A DNA stretch of 64,000 nucleotides. It comes from Siphonodentalium dalli. Its lineage: Eukaryota > Mollusca > Scaphopoda > Gadilida > Siphonodentaliidae. Each line of letters starts with the position of its first letter. Within the stretch, counting starts at the first letter, position 1. Positions 47,012 to 56,479 of the stretch are shown one piece after another. The notes under the pieces are model-generated. The model did not search any database. It had not been told where the DNA came from and worked only from the letters and a program-made list of their open reading frames with translations. The DNA lies in contig CP136063.1 of NCBI GenBank assembly GCA_032622095.1, positions 79,151,980-79,215,979 of the forward strand, read 5' to 3'. A program made the translations under genes and the position numbers.

Positions 47012-47178
47012 TAATGACTCAAAAAACCCCGGCGAAATCAAGCCGCAGTAAAACTAATTAATTACTACTCACATGAATGAAGACCAATGAAATTACGGCT
47101 AAGCATTAATCATCCTGGAGTAATTGTGTAATGATTGATCATGATATAATATTGGATATTTGTTAACGAATACGGAAA
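47012..47178. repeat. 167-bp direct repeat A, left copy (abuts LINE 5' end)
   Basis: Starts TAATGACTCAAAAAACCCCG and ends AACGAATACGGAAA. The right copy (50728-50894) begins directly at the LINE 3' tail. The two differ at only a few positions. Confidence 0.85.
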
Positions 47179-50100
47179 ACATTTTATAAAACATTTGAAC
47201 TTGTGACATTGACCGATCTCATAATTTGTCAAAATCTTAACAACACATTCGTATCTGCTTCAGGTGGGCATGGATCCGTCATGGTCATATTCTCATTCCG
47301 GAAGTTAATCTTCCTGATATCCAGTTTGTCACAGTTTTAGATGATCATGCCTTGAATGCTTCAAATCACGGTCCCATCTATGCTCAGGTTAACCTTAACA
47401 TGTCTATATTAAAATCGCGAACAAATAATCTCTTTGAGAGACCAAAATTCAATTGGAAGCGATTTACTTCAGATCCAAATCAGGTCTCAGCTTATCAACA
47501 CGATTTAGCACATTCCCTTCCAAGATACACTACCCTCAATCGGGAAAATCTAGATTCGTTTTATGACAATATAGTTGAATCCATTGATAAATATGCAAAA
47601 AACAATATCCCAAAGGTAAAAAATAAACCTTTCTTGAAATATTTTTGGAATCCCCGTCTCAGTGGTTTACACAATATTATGTCATTTCATAAAAATCAAT
47701 GGATCAATGTATGTCGACCTGCAGATCCAGACAATGAGCAATATAAAGTGTACGAAGAAGCCAAATGTAATTTTAGACGTGAGTATAGAAAATGCTCATC
47801 ACAATTTTTATCAACCTTTAACGATGAAATTGATCAAAATGTTAAATCTGATCAAGAAACCTTTTACAAACTATTTAACGCTAAACGGAAATTAAATGGA
47901 TCAACATCTTGTTCAACCTTCATTTTTGAAGGTCGGTCTTTCAGAGATCCACTGGAGATCGTAGAGGGGTGGGCAACATACTATAAATCAATATTTTCTA
48001 CTCCTGTGTCGGATGCAGCATTTGATGATATTCATTACCAATCAACTAACGCCTTCATTGAATCAGAATTGGCAAATAGTGAATTGAGCTATATTGACAA
48101 GCTAACCACATATCCTGTCACTACTTCTGAAATTGTCTCAATTATTTCCACACTCCCTCACAATAAAGCTAGCGGTTGGGATAATGTCAGCTATGAACAT
48201 ATTATACACGGTGGAGATTCACTTGTAGAATGCATTGCATATCTTTTCACAAATACGATTGATCTCGAATATATGCCCTTTAACGCAAAACGTGGTATCA
48301 TTTTCTCGCGGTACAAAGGAAATGGTAAGCCCAGAAATTCATTTGACAGCTACAGGCCGATAACACTATTGCCAAACTTGTACAAACTCTTTGAAAAGGT
48401 TATACTTCGGAGACTTCAAGCTAATTCCCCAAAAGCGCTAAGCGTTCACCCTATGCAAAATGGATTTCAAAGAAATGTTCGTTGCATAATGTCCTCTTAC
48501 GCTGTGACTGAATGCATTTCCTACACATCCGAGAGGCAAAGCAAGTTATTCGCGTGCTTCTTGGATGTTTGGAAAGCATTCGACACAGTATGGATAAATG
48601 GCCTCTTGCGAAAACTCTATGATCGCCATATAAGGGGGAGAACTCTAAGAATTTTCAACATGCTGTTAACAGGCATCAAATGCTCTGTTTCTTTTCAGGT
48701 TACATTTTCAGAATGGTTCGAAGTCTGCCATGGGGCCAGACAAGGAGGCACAGTTTCGCCATTTTTATACAATATTTTCATTGACGATTTGATATATCAA
48801 CTAGAACATCAAATTATGGTCTTCGTGTGTATAATAATATTAAGTGTGCGTGTCTGGCTCACGCTGATGACATGGCAGTATTCTCATTAACTCGAGTAGG
48901 ACTTCAAGCTTTGTGTGAGATCTGCATTCAATATAGTAATAAGTGGCGGTACCACTTTAACTAAAAAAAAACATTCGTCGTAGTTTTTAATGAAACTCCA
49001 CGTGACGCACGTACCTCTAATAGATCATGGAGACTTGGTGACGATACAATTTCTGAAGTAACTGAGGTAACACATCTTGGTATTCCTCTGAATTCTCAAA
49101 ATCTCCAAAACAAACTCGTTGAAAATAAGACCACTAAAATAAGATCTTCGTACTTCATGCTATCTAATGCAGGTTTATATGCGGGAGGAATTACTCCAGT
49201 TAGTTCAACAAACATTTATGACCATATTGTCTTGCCTCGAGGTCTGTATGGGGCAGAATTGTTACACAATCTTTCATCTAGCAACGCAGAGCGTTTAGAA
49301 CGAATGCACAGAATGTGTCTGAAAAACATGCAGGGCCTTCACACGAGGACTAGGACTGACATGGTACTCTCCTTAGTAGGTGTTCCACCCATCGAATATT
49401 ACATCAGAAAGAAGAAATTATCACTGGTATGCAGTCTATGTGCAATGTAACCTGGAAAAAACAGTTAAAGATTTATTCATTATGCGCATACTGGACACTT
49501 TAATCGATAGGGTGGACACTAAATCTTTCTCACATGAATTATGTCAAATTTTTCGAGATCAACACCTTTTTGATTACCTACTTCAATTTTTCCAAGTAAA
49601 GTAGTGTGGAAAAAACTCTGTAAGGAATCACTAAGTGTTCAATATACTTCTGAATGGACAACTCGGGTAACATTTAACTCTGAGTTTTTCCAGATTCATT
49701 TCTGTGCATAATAAGTTCACTGTGTCCGAATTATGGCAAACATGTTCAAAATTCCCTAACGACAAATTCGCATTCATTCTAGTTGCACAACTCCTTTGCC
49801 TGATACCAGGCTTTTCTGGTCTTTGCACCCTTTGTAACACTTTATATGTTGATGTGTTATTGCATGTTATATTAGATTGCCAGGAAATATGTGGCGCCAG
49901 AAATTCCGTTTGGTACAGATTTATTGATCAATTTGGCATTGACTGTTTTGTTCACGTAGATAACTTAACACAAAATCAAAGACTTGAATTATTTATTGGC
50001 AAATTTCCTACTTTTATTCATACAGACGTGGATGCTCGCGATTGGATAAGATTCTTCGTCAAATCAACTAGGTATGTGTGGGACTTATGGACAAGTCGAT

Positions 50101-50727
50101 CGCCCCAACCTGCTATTGGTGAAAACCATACATAGACGTTCATAGACACGACATATATATTCACTATTCAAAAACAACAATAATAACAATAATAACAATG
50201 TTAATTAATATGTGGCTAGTACATATTACATTATAACATACATACGAATTACAGTAATAGATACGATTGTAGACAGTAGCTAAGCTCCAGTTCCAGGAGC
50301 TTACTGATGCGCGCCACAATACACATGCATTACTTTAATCCGGCGCCATTTATTTTCATCTCGCAAATCGATGATGACCTTGCGCATGTAAATATGTTGC
50401 TTTAGATTTGTATCTTGCCTCACCATGTATTGTTTCTCCTTTTTTTTGTTTTAACTAACTAAAAATATTTTTTGTATTTTTGTTTTTCCTTTACTTGATG
50501 TCGATTTTTGTTTTTTTTTCATGTCAATTTTGTTTTATACATTTATACCACATTTGTTTAATTACTTCATTGGTTTTTAACTTTTTTTTCTTCTTTCGAT
50601 TTAATATTTTCTTTTTTCTTGCACTTTCATGTTTGATTAGAGATTATTTTGTATATCTTTATGTAATTGTGTTAGTTTCCTGTGTTTGTCTGAAACTCTC
50701 CATGTATGGAGGAAAGAAATAAATATA
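47179..50727 (+). mobile_element. 5'-truncated LINE retrotransposon
   Basis: Begins inside the apurinic endonuclease domain, continues through RT and a C-terminal Cys/His motif, and ends in a T-rich 3' UTR with GGAGGAAAGAAATAAATATA. The direct copies of 167 bp on either side look like the target-site duplication. ORF1 and most of the endonuclease are absent, as expected from incomplete reverse transcription. The clade (I, Jockey or CR1 group) cannot be settled by eye. Confidence 0.85.
47227..50135 (+). pseudogene. LINE ORF2: endonuclease end, reverse transcriptase, zinc finger
   Basis: The endonuclease tail (NTFVSASGGHGS, then HILIPEVNLPDIQFV and the 'SDHGPI' motif as ASNHGPIYAQV) leads into an open frame 47352-48890. 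RT motifs there: NKASGWDNVSYE, GNGKPRNSFDSYRPITLLPN, HPMQNGFQRN, CFLDVWKAFDTVW with the first catalytic Asp, and GARQGGTVSPFLYNIFIDDL. A shift near 48812 moves the active-site box AHADDMAVFS (48857-48886) to the next frame. The C-terminal domain continues at 49000-49450 (HIVLPRGLYGAELL), 49450-49604, and 49704-50135 with CTLCNTLYVDVLLHVILDC. At least four frame breaks make it inactive. In life the protein nicks target DNA and primes cDNA synthesis there. Confidence 0.85.
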
Positions 50728-50894
50728 TAATGACTCAAAAAAAACCGGCGAAATCAAGCCGCAGTAAAACTAATTAATTACTACTCACATGAATGAAGAC
50801 CAATGAAATTACGGCTAAGCATTAATCATCCTGGAGTAATTGTGTAATGATTGATCATGATATATTATTGGATATTTGTTAACGAATACGGAAA
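50728..50894. repeat. 167-bp direct repeat A, right copy
   Basis: Begins TAATGACTCAAAAAAAACCG and ends AACGAATACGGAAA. Differences from the left copy include AAAACCGG for CCCCGG and TATTATTGG for AATATTGG. Most likely the second half of an exceptionally long LINE target duplication. Confidence 0.85.
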
Positions 50895-50947
50895 GGATAT
50901 CAACCTATTGCTAATTGTGAGTTACATTATTTGTATCCAAATAAGAC

Positions 50948-51251
50948 AAATTCACTGCATATAGCCCGGGAACTATACATTTAAAAAGGTGATACTAATT
51001 AAATTAATTATGATTTTATTGACGGCTGATTAGACCACACAAGAGCTAAATCAACATAGATAAACATAATAACAAAACAAAATATACAAATTATAAACAA
51101 GCAAGCATCATGCAAATAATTCAAATCAAATTAAGTCTATTTCAGGCAAATTCAAATAAATAAGTAATGATTAAATAACAACTAACTGCAGTGTCATTAA
51201 GGATAATGATGTTATTATATTGATGGAAATAAAGGAATAAAAAACAGCTGC
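50948..51251. repeat. 304-bp direct repeat B, right copy
   Basis: Same orientation and length as the left copy at 46593-46896. Without the LINE and one copy of A, the two B copies would be about 640 bases apart. They could be a tandem repeat or the B1/B2 split direct repeats at the 3' end of the minus-strand Ngaro element, whose coding region begins just to the right. Confidence 0.8.
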
Positions 51252-51480
51252 CAAGCCGCAGGCCGCCAAAAAGAAAGACCTAGAAAAAAGAAAGCAAGAA
51301 TCTCCCATGGCGACCAAGCTGGCGTTTTGGAATCAAATTAGGAAACCTGGTCACCAGAAGACTCACAGGCGCCAATGCTCACATGCAGTCCTGCCTCGAG
51401 GGGAGAAGCCTGCTTTCAAAAGAATTGGTATAATTGTTCTAATAATCATCTTGCTATGAACTCTGCAATTAAAATTTACT
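51252..51480 (+). other. GC-rich coding-like segment abutting repeat B
   Basis: Directly after repeat B the plus strand is open for about 70 codons with AKPQAAKKKDLEKRKQESPM, ATKLAFWNQIRKPGHQKTHR and PRGEKPAFKRIG, in DNA clearly richer in G+C than either side. The basic, Lys-rich start resembles a nuclear or nucleic-acid-binding tail. It may instead be the Ngaro 3' UTR read backwards. Unassigned. Confidence 0.25.
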
Positions 51481-51598
51481 TCATATCTCTCAAACTAGTT
51501 ATTTCCCAATGACACTGCACATATTTCAGTCGGCTAGTCACTGATTCAGCATAAATAGGAGCAAGCTGGAATAACTTGTTGGCTATATTGATAAGGCC

Positions 51599-52114
51599 TC
51601 ATTCCAACCTGTTAATGACCTGTATTAAAAATGACCGAAGCCTTCTAGTACCTTCAAAATTTAAATGCAACCCATTTGATGCATACAGCTCATTCTTTAT
51701 TGATCCTTTACCAAAGAAAATTTTGTAGGTTTTTAAAATTGGAAATTTATTTTTTAAACAAATTTCTGTCAGAGCATTATTAACTTTGTACACTTTTTCG
51801 CCGAGCGATTCAAAATCCTTTGGCCGTGGTATAATAGCTGACATGACAATTTTAATGGCCTTAATACGGAAAATCGATTTAATGAGACTTTTGTACTGTG
51901 AAGTAAATTATTGTACTGTCATGTTTTTATCCTCAATATTATTTGTTCCAATATGTATAATCATGTGAGAATATTGTGCAATATTGGTACCTCTCAATTT
52001 GGTGTCGTCAAACCACCAGATCAAACCCTCAAAATCAATTCCTCGAAAGGGGAGAACATCCAGACCATCAATATCTGTCACATATTTGCATATAGAATCA
52101 GTGACTAGCAACAC
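51599..52114 (-). pseudogene. SGNH hydrolase of the Ngaro element
   Basis: A first block (52114-51908) has LLVTDSICKYV (the GDSx block with the Ser) and MIIHIGTNNIED (the GxND block as GTNN). After an in-frame stop near 51908 and a shift it resumes (51844-51599) with MSAIIPRP, EICLKNKFPIL and ASNGLHLNFEG, where the final catalytic His of D..H is kept but Asp is Asn. SGNH enzymes are esterases/lipases with a Ser-His(-Asp) centre; the role in the element is unknown. It follows the recombinase directly. Confidence 0.65.
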
Positions 52115-52154
52115 CTTCTTGCTTTTTTTTGCTGCAATTACAAAATAATATCAC

Positions 52155-52880
52155 TTAATAAACAGAATATATGTGATCTCTCATTCTCTTTGCAACATTA
52201 AATTTATCCTGCATAGAAAAATGAAGGTATCTCAAATAGGCATCACTAGCCCAGTCCCCTATTAATTTTATCATTTCTGCAGGCACTTCTGCAGCGAAAG
52301 TCCGACTGGCACCCCCTCGTCTATAACTGTGAGTGGAAAACAATTTTGGGTCTTAGCCAATAGCACCCACTTCCTTCCTTAATTTATTATGAAACTGCTT
52401 ATATGAAATTGGTAACCCTTTTTTGTTCATAAATGCTGGTTTGCACTCTGAGCCAGGAATTAACAGCGTCATGTTTTTGTAGGCTTTCACAGGACATAAA
52501 ATTGAGCCAGGAATTTCAAGCAAGGGCAATTTTAATATTTTCTGACCGAATTGAATGCTCTTGCTCCATGTGATGAAGACTAACAAAACGCCTTCACCAT
52601 TTAACACATTACCACGTGTGAGCTGCTTCGTGGGATTGAATTCACTCACAGCATTAGGCACCAAGTTGGACTTTCACAGCATTAGAGAAAATGCCACCAA
52701 GGACATACTCCAGAACGTAGCGTCAAATGGATCATTCATGTCTAAATTGTGTGCAATCAATGATAGGAGCCTTGGTGTGATCGGAGCTGCTTGCTTGACC
52801 AGATGCGGGTGATCACTGGCTATCCCTCGCAAAGTTAATTTTAATTTGTGTTTTGTGATTCTTGTTAGTTCCATCAGCAA
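52155..52880 (-). pseudogene. Tyrosine recombinase of the Ngaro element
   Basis: N-terminal part (52880-52674) with LRGIASDHPHLVKQAAPITP and DATFWSMSLVAFSLML. Then TGA stands exactly where the box I catalytic Arg is expected, ahead of KSNLVPN. A CGA to TGA change explains it. The next part (52664-52353) has LTRGNV, TWSKSIQFGQK and PGSILCPVKAYKNM. A TAG near 52350 is followed by THSYRRGGAS (the H-x-x-R of box II) and LIGDWASDAYLRYLHF with the nucleophilic Tyr region. About 240 codons, the family's usual length. The enzyme would integrate circular cDNA by site-specific recombination. Confidence 0.8.
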
Positions 52881-52899
52881 AGGCTCTCATCATTGATTG

Positions 52900-54785
52900 T
52901 TTGGTATCTCTTCTCAACTGCGAGATTTCAAGTCTTAAAGATAAATATAATGATCATTTACCAATCATGTGGAAAGAAAAACTTTTCATCGTCTGGGATT
53001 ATTTCTGATAATTCCACCCCAATGTTTCCCTCTCAAATAAGACTCTGTGAAGCGGTGCCTCATCCCACCTCGAAAGATGATCAGGGAGCCGATTCTCAGT
53101 GTCTGGTATGTGAACTAAATGAATTTCAAATTCTCCCAGTGCAGACAAAAAAACATATTTCCCTTAAACAGGACTGTATAAATGGGTTTCTAGTGACACC
53201 GTTATTCACTACTGCCACTCAAGTTTGGTTGTCACATTTCATGATCACTCTTTTGCCAAACAAACTACTCTTCCAATATGTGAGACATGCTAATATTGCC
53301 AATAATTCCAATTCATAATATATGTAATCCTAGCTGGAGTATTTGATCTGGAAATTGCTTGTGGAAGAACTGGTAGCAACCAATACCCCCACAGGCTGTC
53401 AAAGTTGCGCCTGATGCAATACTTTCATCAGGTTGAAACCAGTCAGACCACGGCATCATTGAAACCACATTATACAAAGGCAAGAAATTCTTCCACCACA
53501 ACAAATTCTTTCTCACATATAATCGAACTTCCAAAGATGTGTCCCTTTTTTCTTTAAAAGCTCTCAACCACCGAAGAATTCTTGAAACAAAAATTCTGCC
53601 TGGTTTCACACAACTTGACACGAATTGCAATTTCCCCAGAAGTGACTGTACTTCTTTCAAATACCCTTCTGACTTTTCTAACCATTTTAAGATAAGCTTA
53701 TTTATCTCTTCAAGTCATTCACGTGTAATGCTGAGAGTAAGATTGACGGAATCAAATAATACTCACAGAAATACCATATTAGTATTTGGAGGGCATGATT
53801 TATCTATTGCCTCTAGCAGACCCCATCTACTTAATGTTGATTTTAAAACCATAAAGGCCTCATCAGCATGTTCTGGGGTCTCTGCGCCTGCTAGATCATC
53901 TAAGTAATTTATTAAATTGCATTTAGCCATTCGATCTGAATATGCAAATGCATTTGTGACCCTCTGACAAATTGCTGCTGCAGATCTGAGACCCATACTC
54001 AACACCAAATCACACTATCTATAACCTTCAATTATGTAGGCTACCAGATTGATATCACCTGGGTCAATACAAATTTGTCAATAATCTCTGGATAAATCTG
54101 CTTTAAATAACTTTGCACCAATACCTGCATTCTTAATGAGATTCAACACTTGGATACACTAGAGTTGTTTTTTCACCAATATATTGATCCTTTGGTATCA
54201 TGTCATTAATAGATATTCCCTAAGATCAAGAATAACCCTTCGGTCCTCTGAATGAGGTTTTGATACTGTATTGAGGGGGTTAATCCGAATATTGTTTTCC
54301 AAAGGCATTCCCCGGCAAAGGACCAAGAACAGTGTGATGCTGTAATTCCTTATTAATAAATTTCCTAAGATCAAGAGGAAAATTTCTAGCTCCTCTATGA
54401 TTCATTACTGCATCACAATGATCCAAATCTCTTGAACCGGTGAACCCCAAAAGAAAACCAAACTCTATGAATTGGATTACCTGCTTATCCTCGTAACTTC
54501 TTAACATTTCCTTGATTTCATTTATATTTAAGTGTGTTTCTACAGGAATTCTACATCCTTCAAAATTGTATTCGCTTGAAGCTTGAATCATTTCATGCTT
54601 CTGTAACAAATTTTCAATTTCCTCTTGACTGGAAATTGAGATACCGCTACTCTCACATATTGCATCAACATTAGGACAAGATTCCAAGTTTTGATTTGAG
54701 GAACTTGCCAAAGTAACTTTAATACCTGTGTCAGAACTTTCTTTCGTTTCCATACTGGTACAAATTCTACTTTGGAATGAATCAT
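52900..54785 (-). pseudogene. Reverse transcriptase-RNase H of the Ngaro element
   Basis: Starts near 54785 with a polar linker. 54600-54280 holds EGCRIPVETHLNINEIKEML and GPLPGNAFGKQYSD. The palm follows through stops (NDMIPKDQYIGEKTTLVYPS near 54200), then MGLRSAAAICQRVTNAFAYS and the active-site NLINYLDDLAGAE (about 53900). 53660-53313 has EVQSLLGKLQFVSSCVKPGR and the RNase H motif SIASGATLTACGG, where the usual SDA has become SGA, so a catalytic Asp codon (GAC) reads GGC. The RNase H remainder down to about 52900 is full of stops. YLDD is typical of this lineage. Confidence 0.75.
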
Positions 54786-55024
54786 CTACATGTTTTACAT
54801 CACTTTTGTCACTGGTTGTTATTGGTGACGGTCTACCAGCTATTACAAGTTTCTAAACACTTTTAGGTGCATTGTCTGGGTGTGAAACCATAGCAACATT
54901 ACAATTTTCAACAATTCTGCTATGCACTTTCAAATACTCCGGATAAAAAACACTAGCAAAATTATGGTTTTCAACAACAGAATTAAACAACTGTTTCTTA
55001 TATAGTCATGTCCATTGATTGGTG

Positions 55025-56047
55025 TTAGACTGTCTGCATGGACACATTGGAGATGATTCAGCATGAAAGGCCTTATCCTTTTTAAACTGCCAGCAGGTTG
55101 CACAGAAATGCTCAACTGACATCGGTACACCCTAATAGTGCCTCCGTGAGGAGCCTGGTACATACACTTTCCCCTATTGAACAAAGTGCAGAACCACGGT
55201 CCCTGTGAATCATTACCAAAACTTGGTCTAGAGGCCAATTGTTTTTGCCCACCAGAATTTGGAACCTTACAAATTTGAACCTTACAAATTTGGCAAGGAT
55301 AGGCGCCTCTATTATAGCTGACTCATCTGCCCATGTGTTCATATCCAACTCAATCCTACGAAGCCAATCGCCATAAAAGGTTAATAATGCTTTCCAGTCA
55401 TAGGTAGTATAATAATATACTACTTTCCTCAACAGACTTAAACGGCCATTTTGCTCCATAACATTGATGCCAGGTCTTTGAATAGTTTCCAATTCCCCCG
55501 CAATAATTTGCTGAAAAGTGAGGTCTCTGAAAGCAATATCTGTTCCCACATATGCATGTTGCAAAGAGGAATGTGCGAAAATCTGGGGAAAACGAACTTT
55601 GTCACTCGCCTTGGCTTCTATTCCGGATCTTAACCGAGTAAACTTTTTTCTTTGCTTTTCTGCCCCAGGTTCTACTTCATTATCTGACTCAGAAGCTGAA
55701 CTATTCCCCAACAAAGAGTCCACATAATCTGACAGATTTCTTAATTTCTTAACAATTTTAAGTCAGTTTTTGGCATTTTTGCCTTGAAGTTTATCAATAC
55801 AAAAAGCACCAATGCCACCATGTCTGTCACCGCTTTGATTTTGGGCATTTTTGTGTTTCGTGAAGTCCAAACCAGGAACTGACCGGTGTAAGATGTCAGT
55901 TACATCTAAAGTCTCACCTCTCAATTTAGAAGTTTCCGCTCTTGTGGCACCAACTTCACTCTTCAAACGCCTCAGTTCGATTAGTTTTTTCTCTTTTTCC
56001 CGGTCTTTATTTGCCTGTGCCAGCTCGACCTTCAATTAGGGACATCA
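55025..56047 (-). pseudogene. Gag of the Ngaro element
   Basis: Likely start is the ATG at 56047 (MSLIE), one base out of frame with the following coiled-coil-like ELAQANKDREKEKKLIEL. It runs on to LHRSVPGLDFTKHKN and, past one TGA at 55763, to LRNLSDYVDSLLGNSSASES. The central capsid-like part (55723-55250) includes LQHAYVGTDIAFRDLTFQQI and YTTYDWKALLTFYGDWL. A local repeat, AKFVRFKFVRF, reflects a small duplication. A shift near 55240 leads to GPWFCTLFNRGKCMYQ and, in another frame, VEHFCATCWQFKKDKAFH with MCPC, the Cys/His finger at the end of DIRS-type gag. Confidence 0.7.
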
Positions 56048-56479
56048 CCTGCCTCGAGATGTCGATCGCAAGCTGACTAAAAAAATGCAACCCAACCATG
56101 GTACTGGAGCGGGGTGTTGCAAGCTATGCAATCACATGACACTCGGTCTTTCTAGATCTGTTTGGATTTCGCGCTAAAGCCGCTTTCACATATGTTTGTT
56201 TCTCGAATGCGTTTCCTTGCGTTTCTAATATTTTTAAGCATTCCGGAAAACGCATCTGTCGAAACAGTGATAATATCACTAGGTCTTTCACACATGTGCG
56301 TATGCCGGATGCGTTTCTTTTGTTCTTGTCTCGGACTTGAAATGCTGCGTTTCGCCTGCGTTTCTCAAAAATAAACGCACACCGGAAATTGATGTGACGT
56401 CATATCGCGCGTCATTTCCCGCGGTATTCTTCCAGTTGGCTTTGTTTAACATTTTGAATTGTATTTTTTTTTAATTATA

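Larger units (their letters stand above)
51599..56047 (-). mobile_element. Ngaro-type (DIRS order) tyrosine-recombinase retrotransposon
   Basis: Minus-strand order gag, RT-RNase H, tyrosine recombinase, SGNH hydrolase. A tyrosine recombinase in place of an integrase, with a gag ending in C/H-rich WFCTLFNRGKC and EHFCATCWQ fingers, defines the DIRS order. An added SGNH hydrolase is known from some Ngaro elements. Such elements integrate as circles without target duplication and end in split direct repeats. The 304-bp repeats at 51251 and 46896 could be B1 and B2, but no A1 copy was found upstream of gag, where the Harbinger element begins only about 130 bases away. All proteins are damaged. 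Confidence 0.8.

Noticed and set aside
50480-50722. Phe-rich membrane-like open frame
   Set aside because: It lies in the T-rich 3' UTR of the LINE; the Phe/Leu richness comes from T runs.
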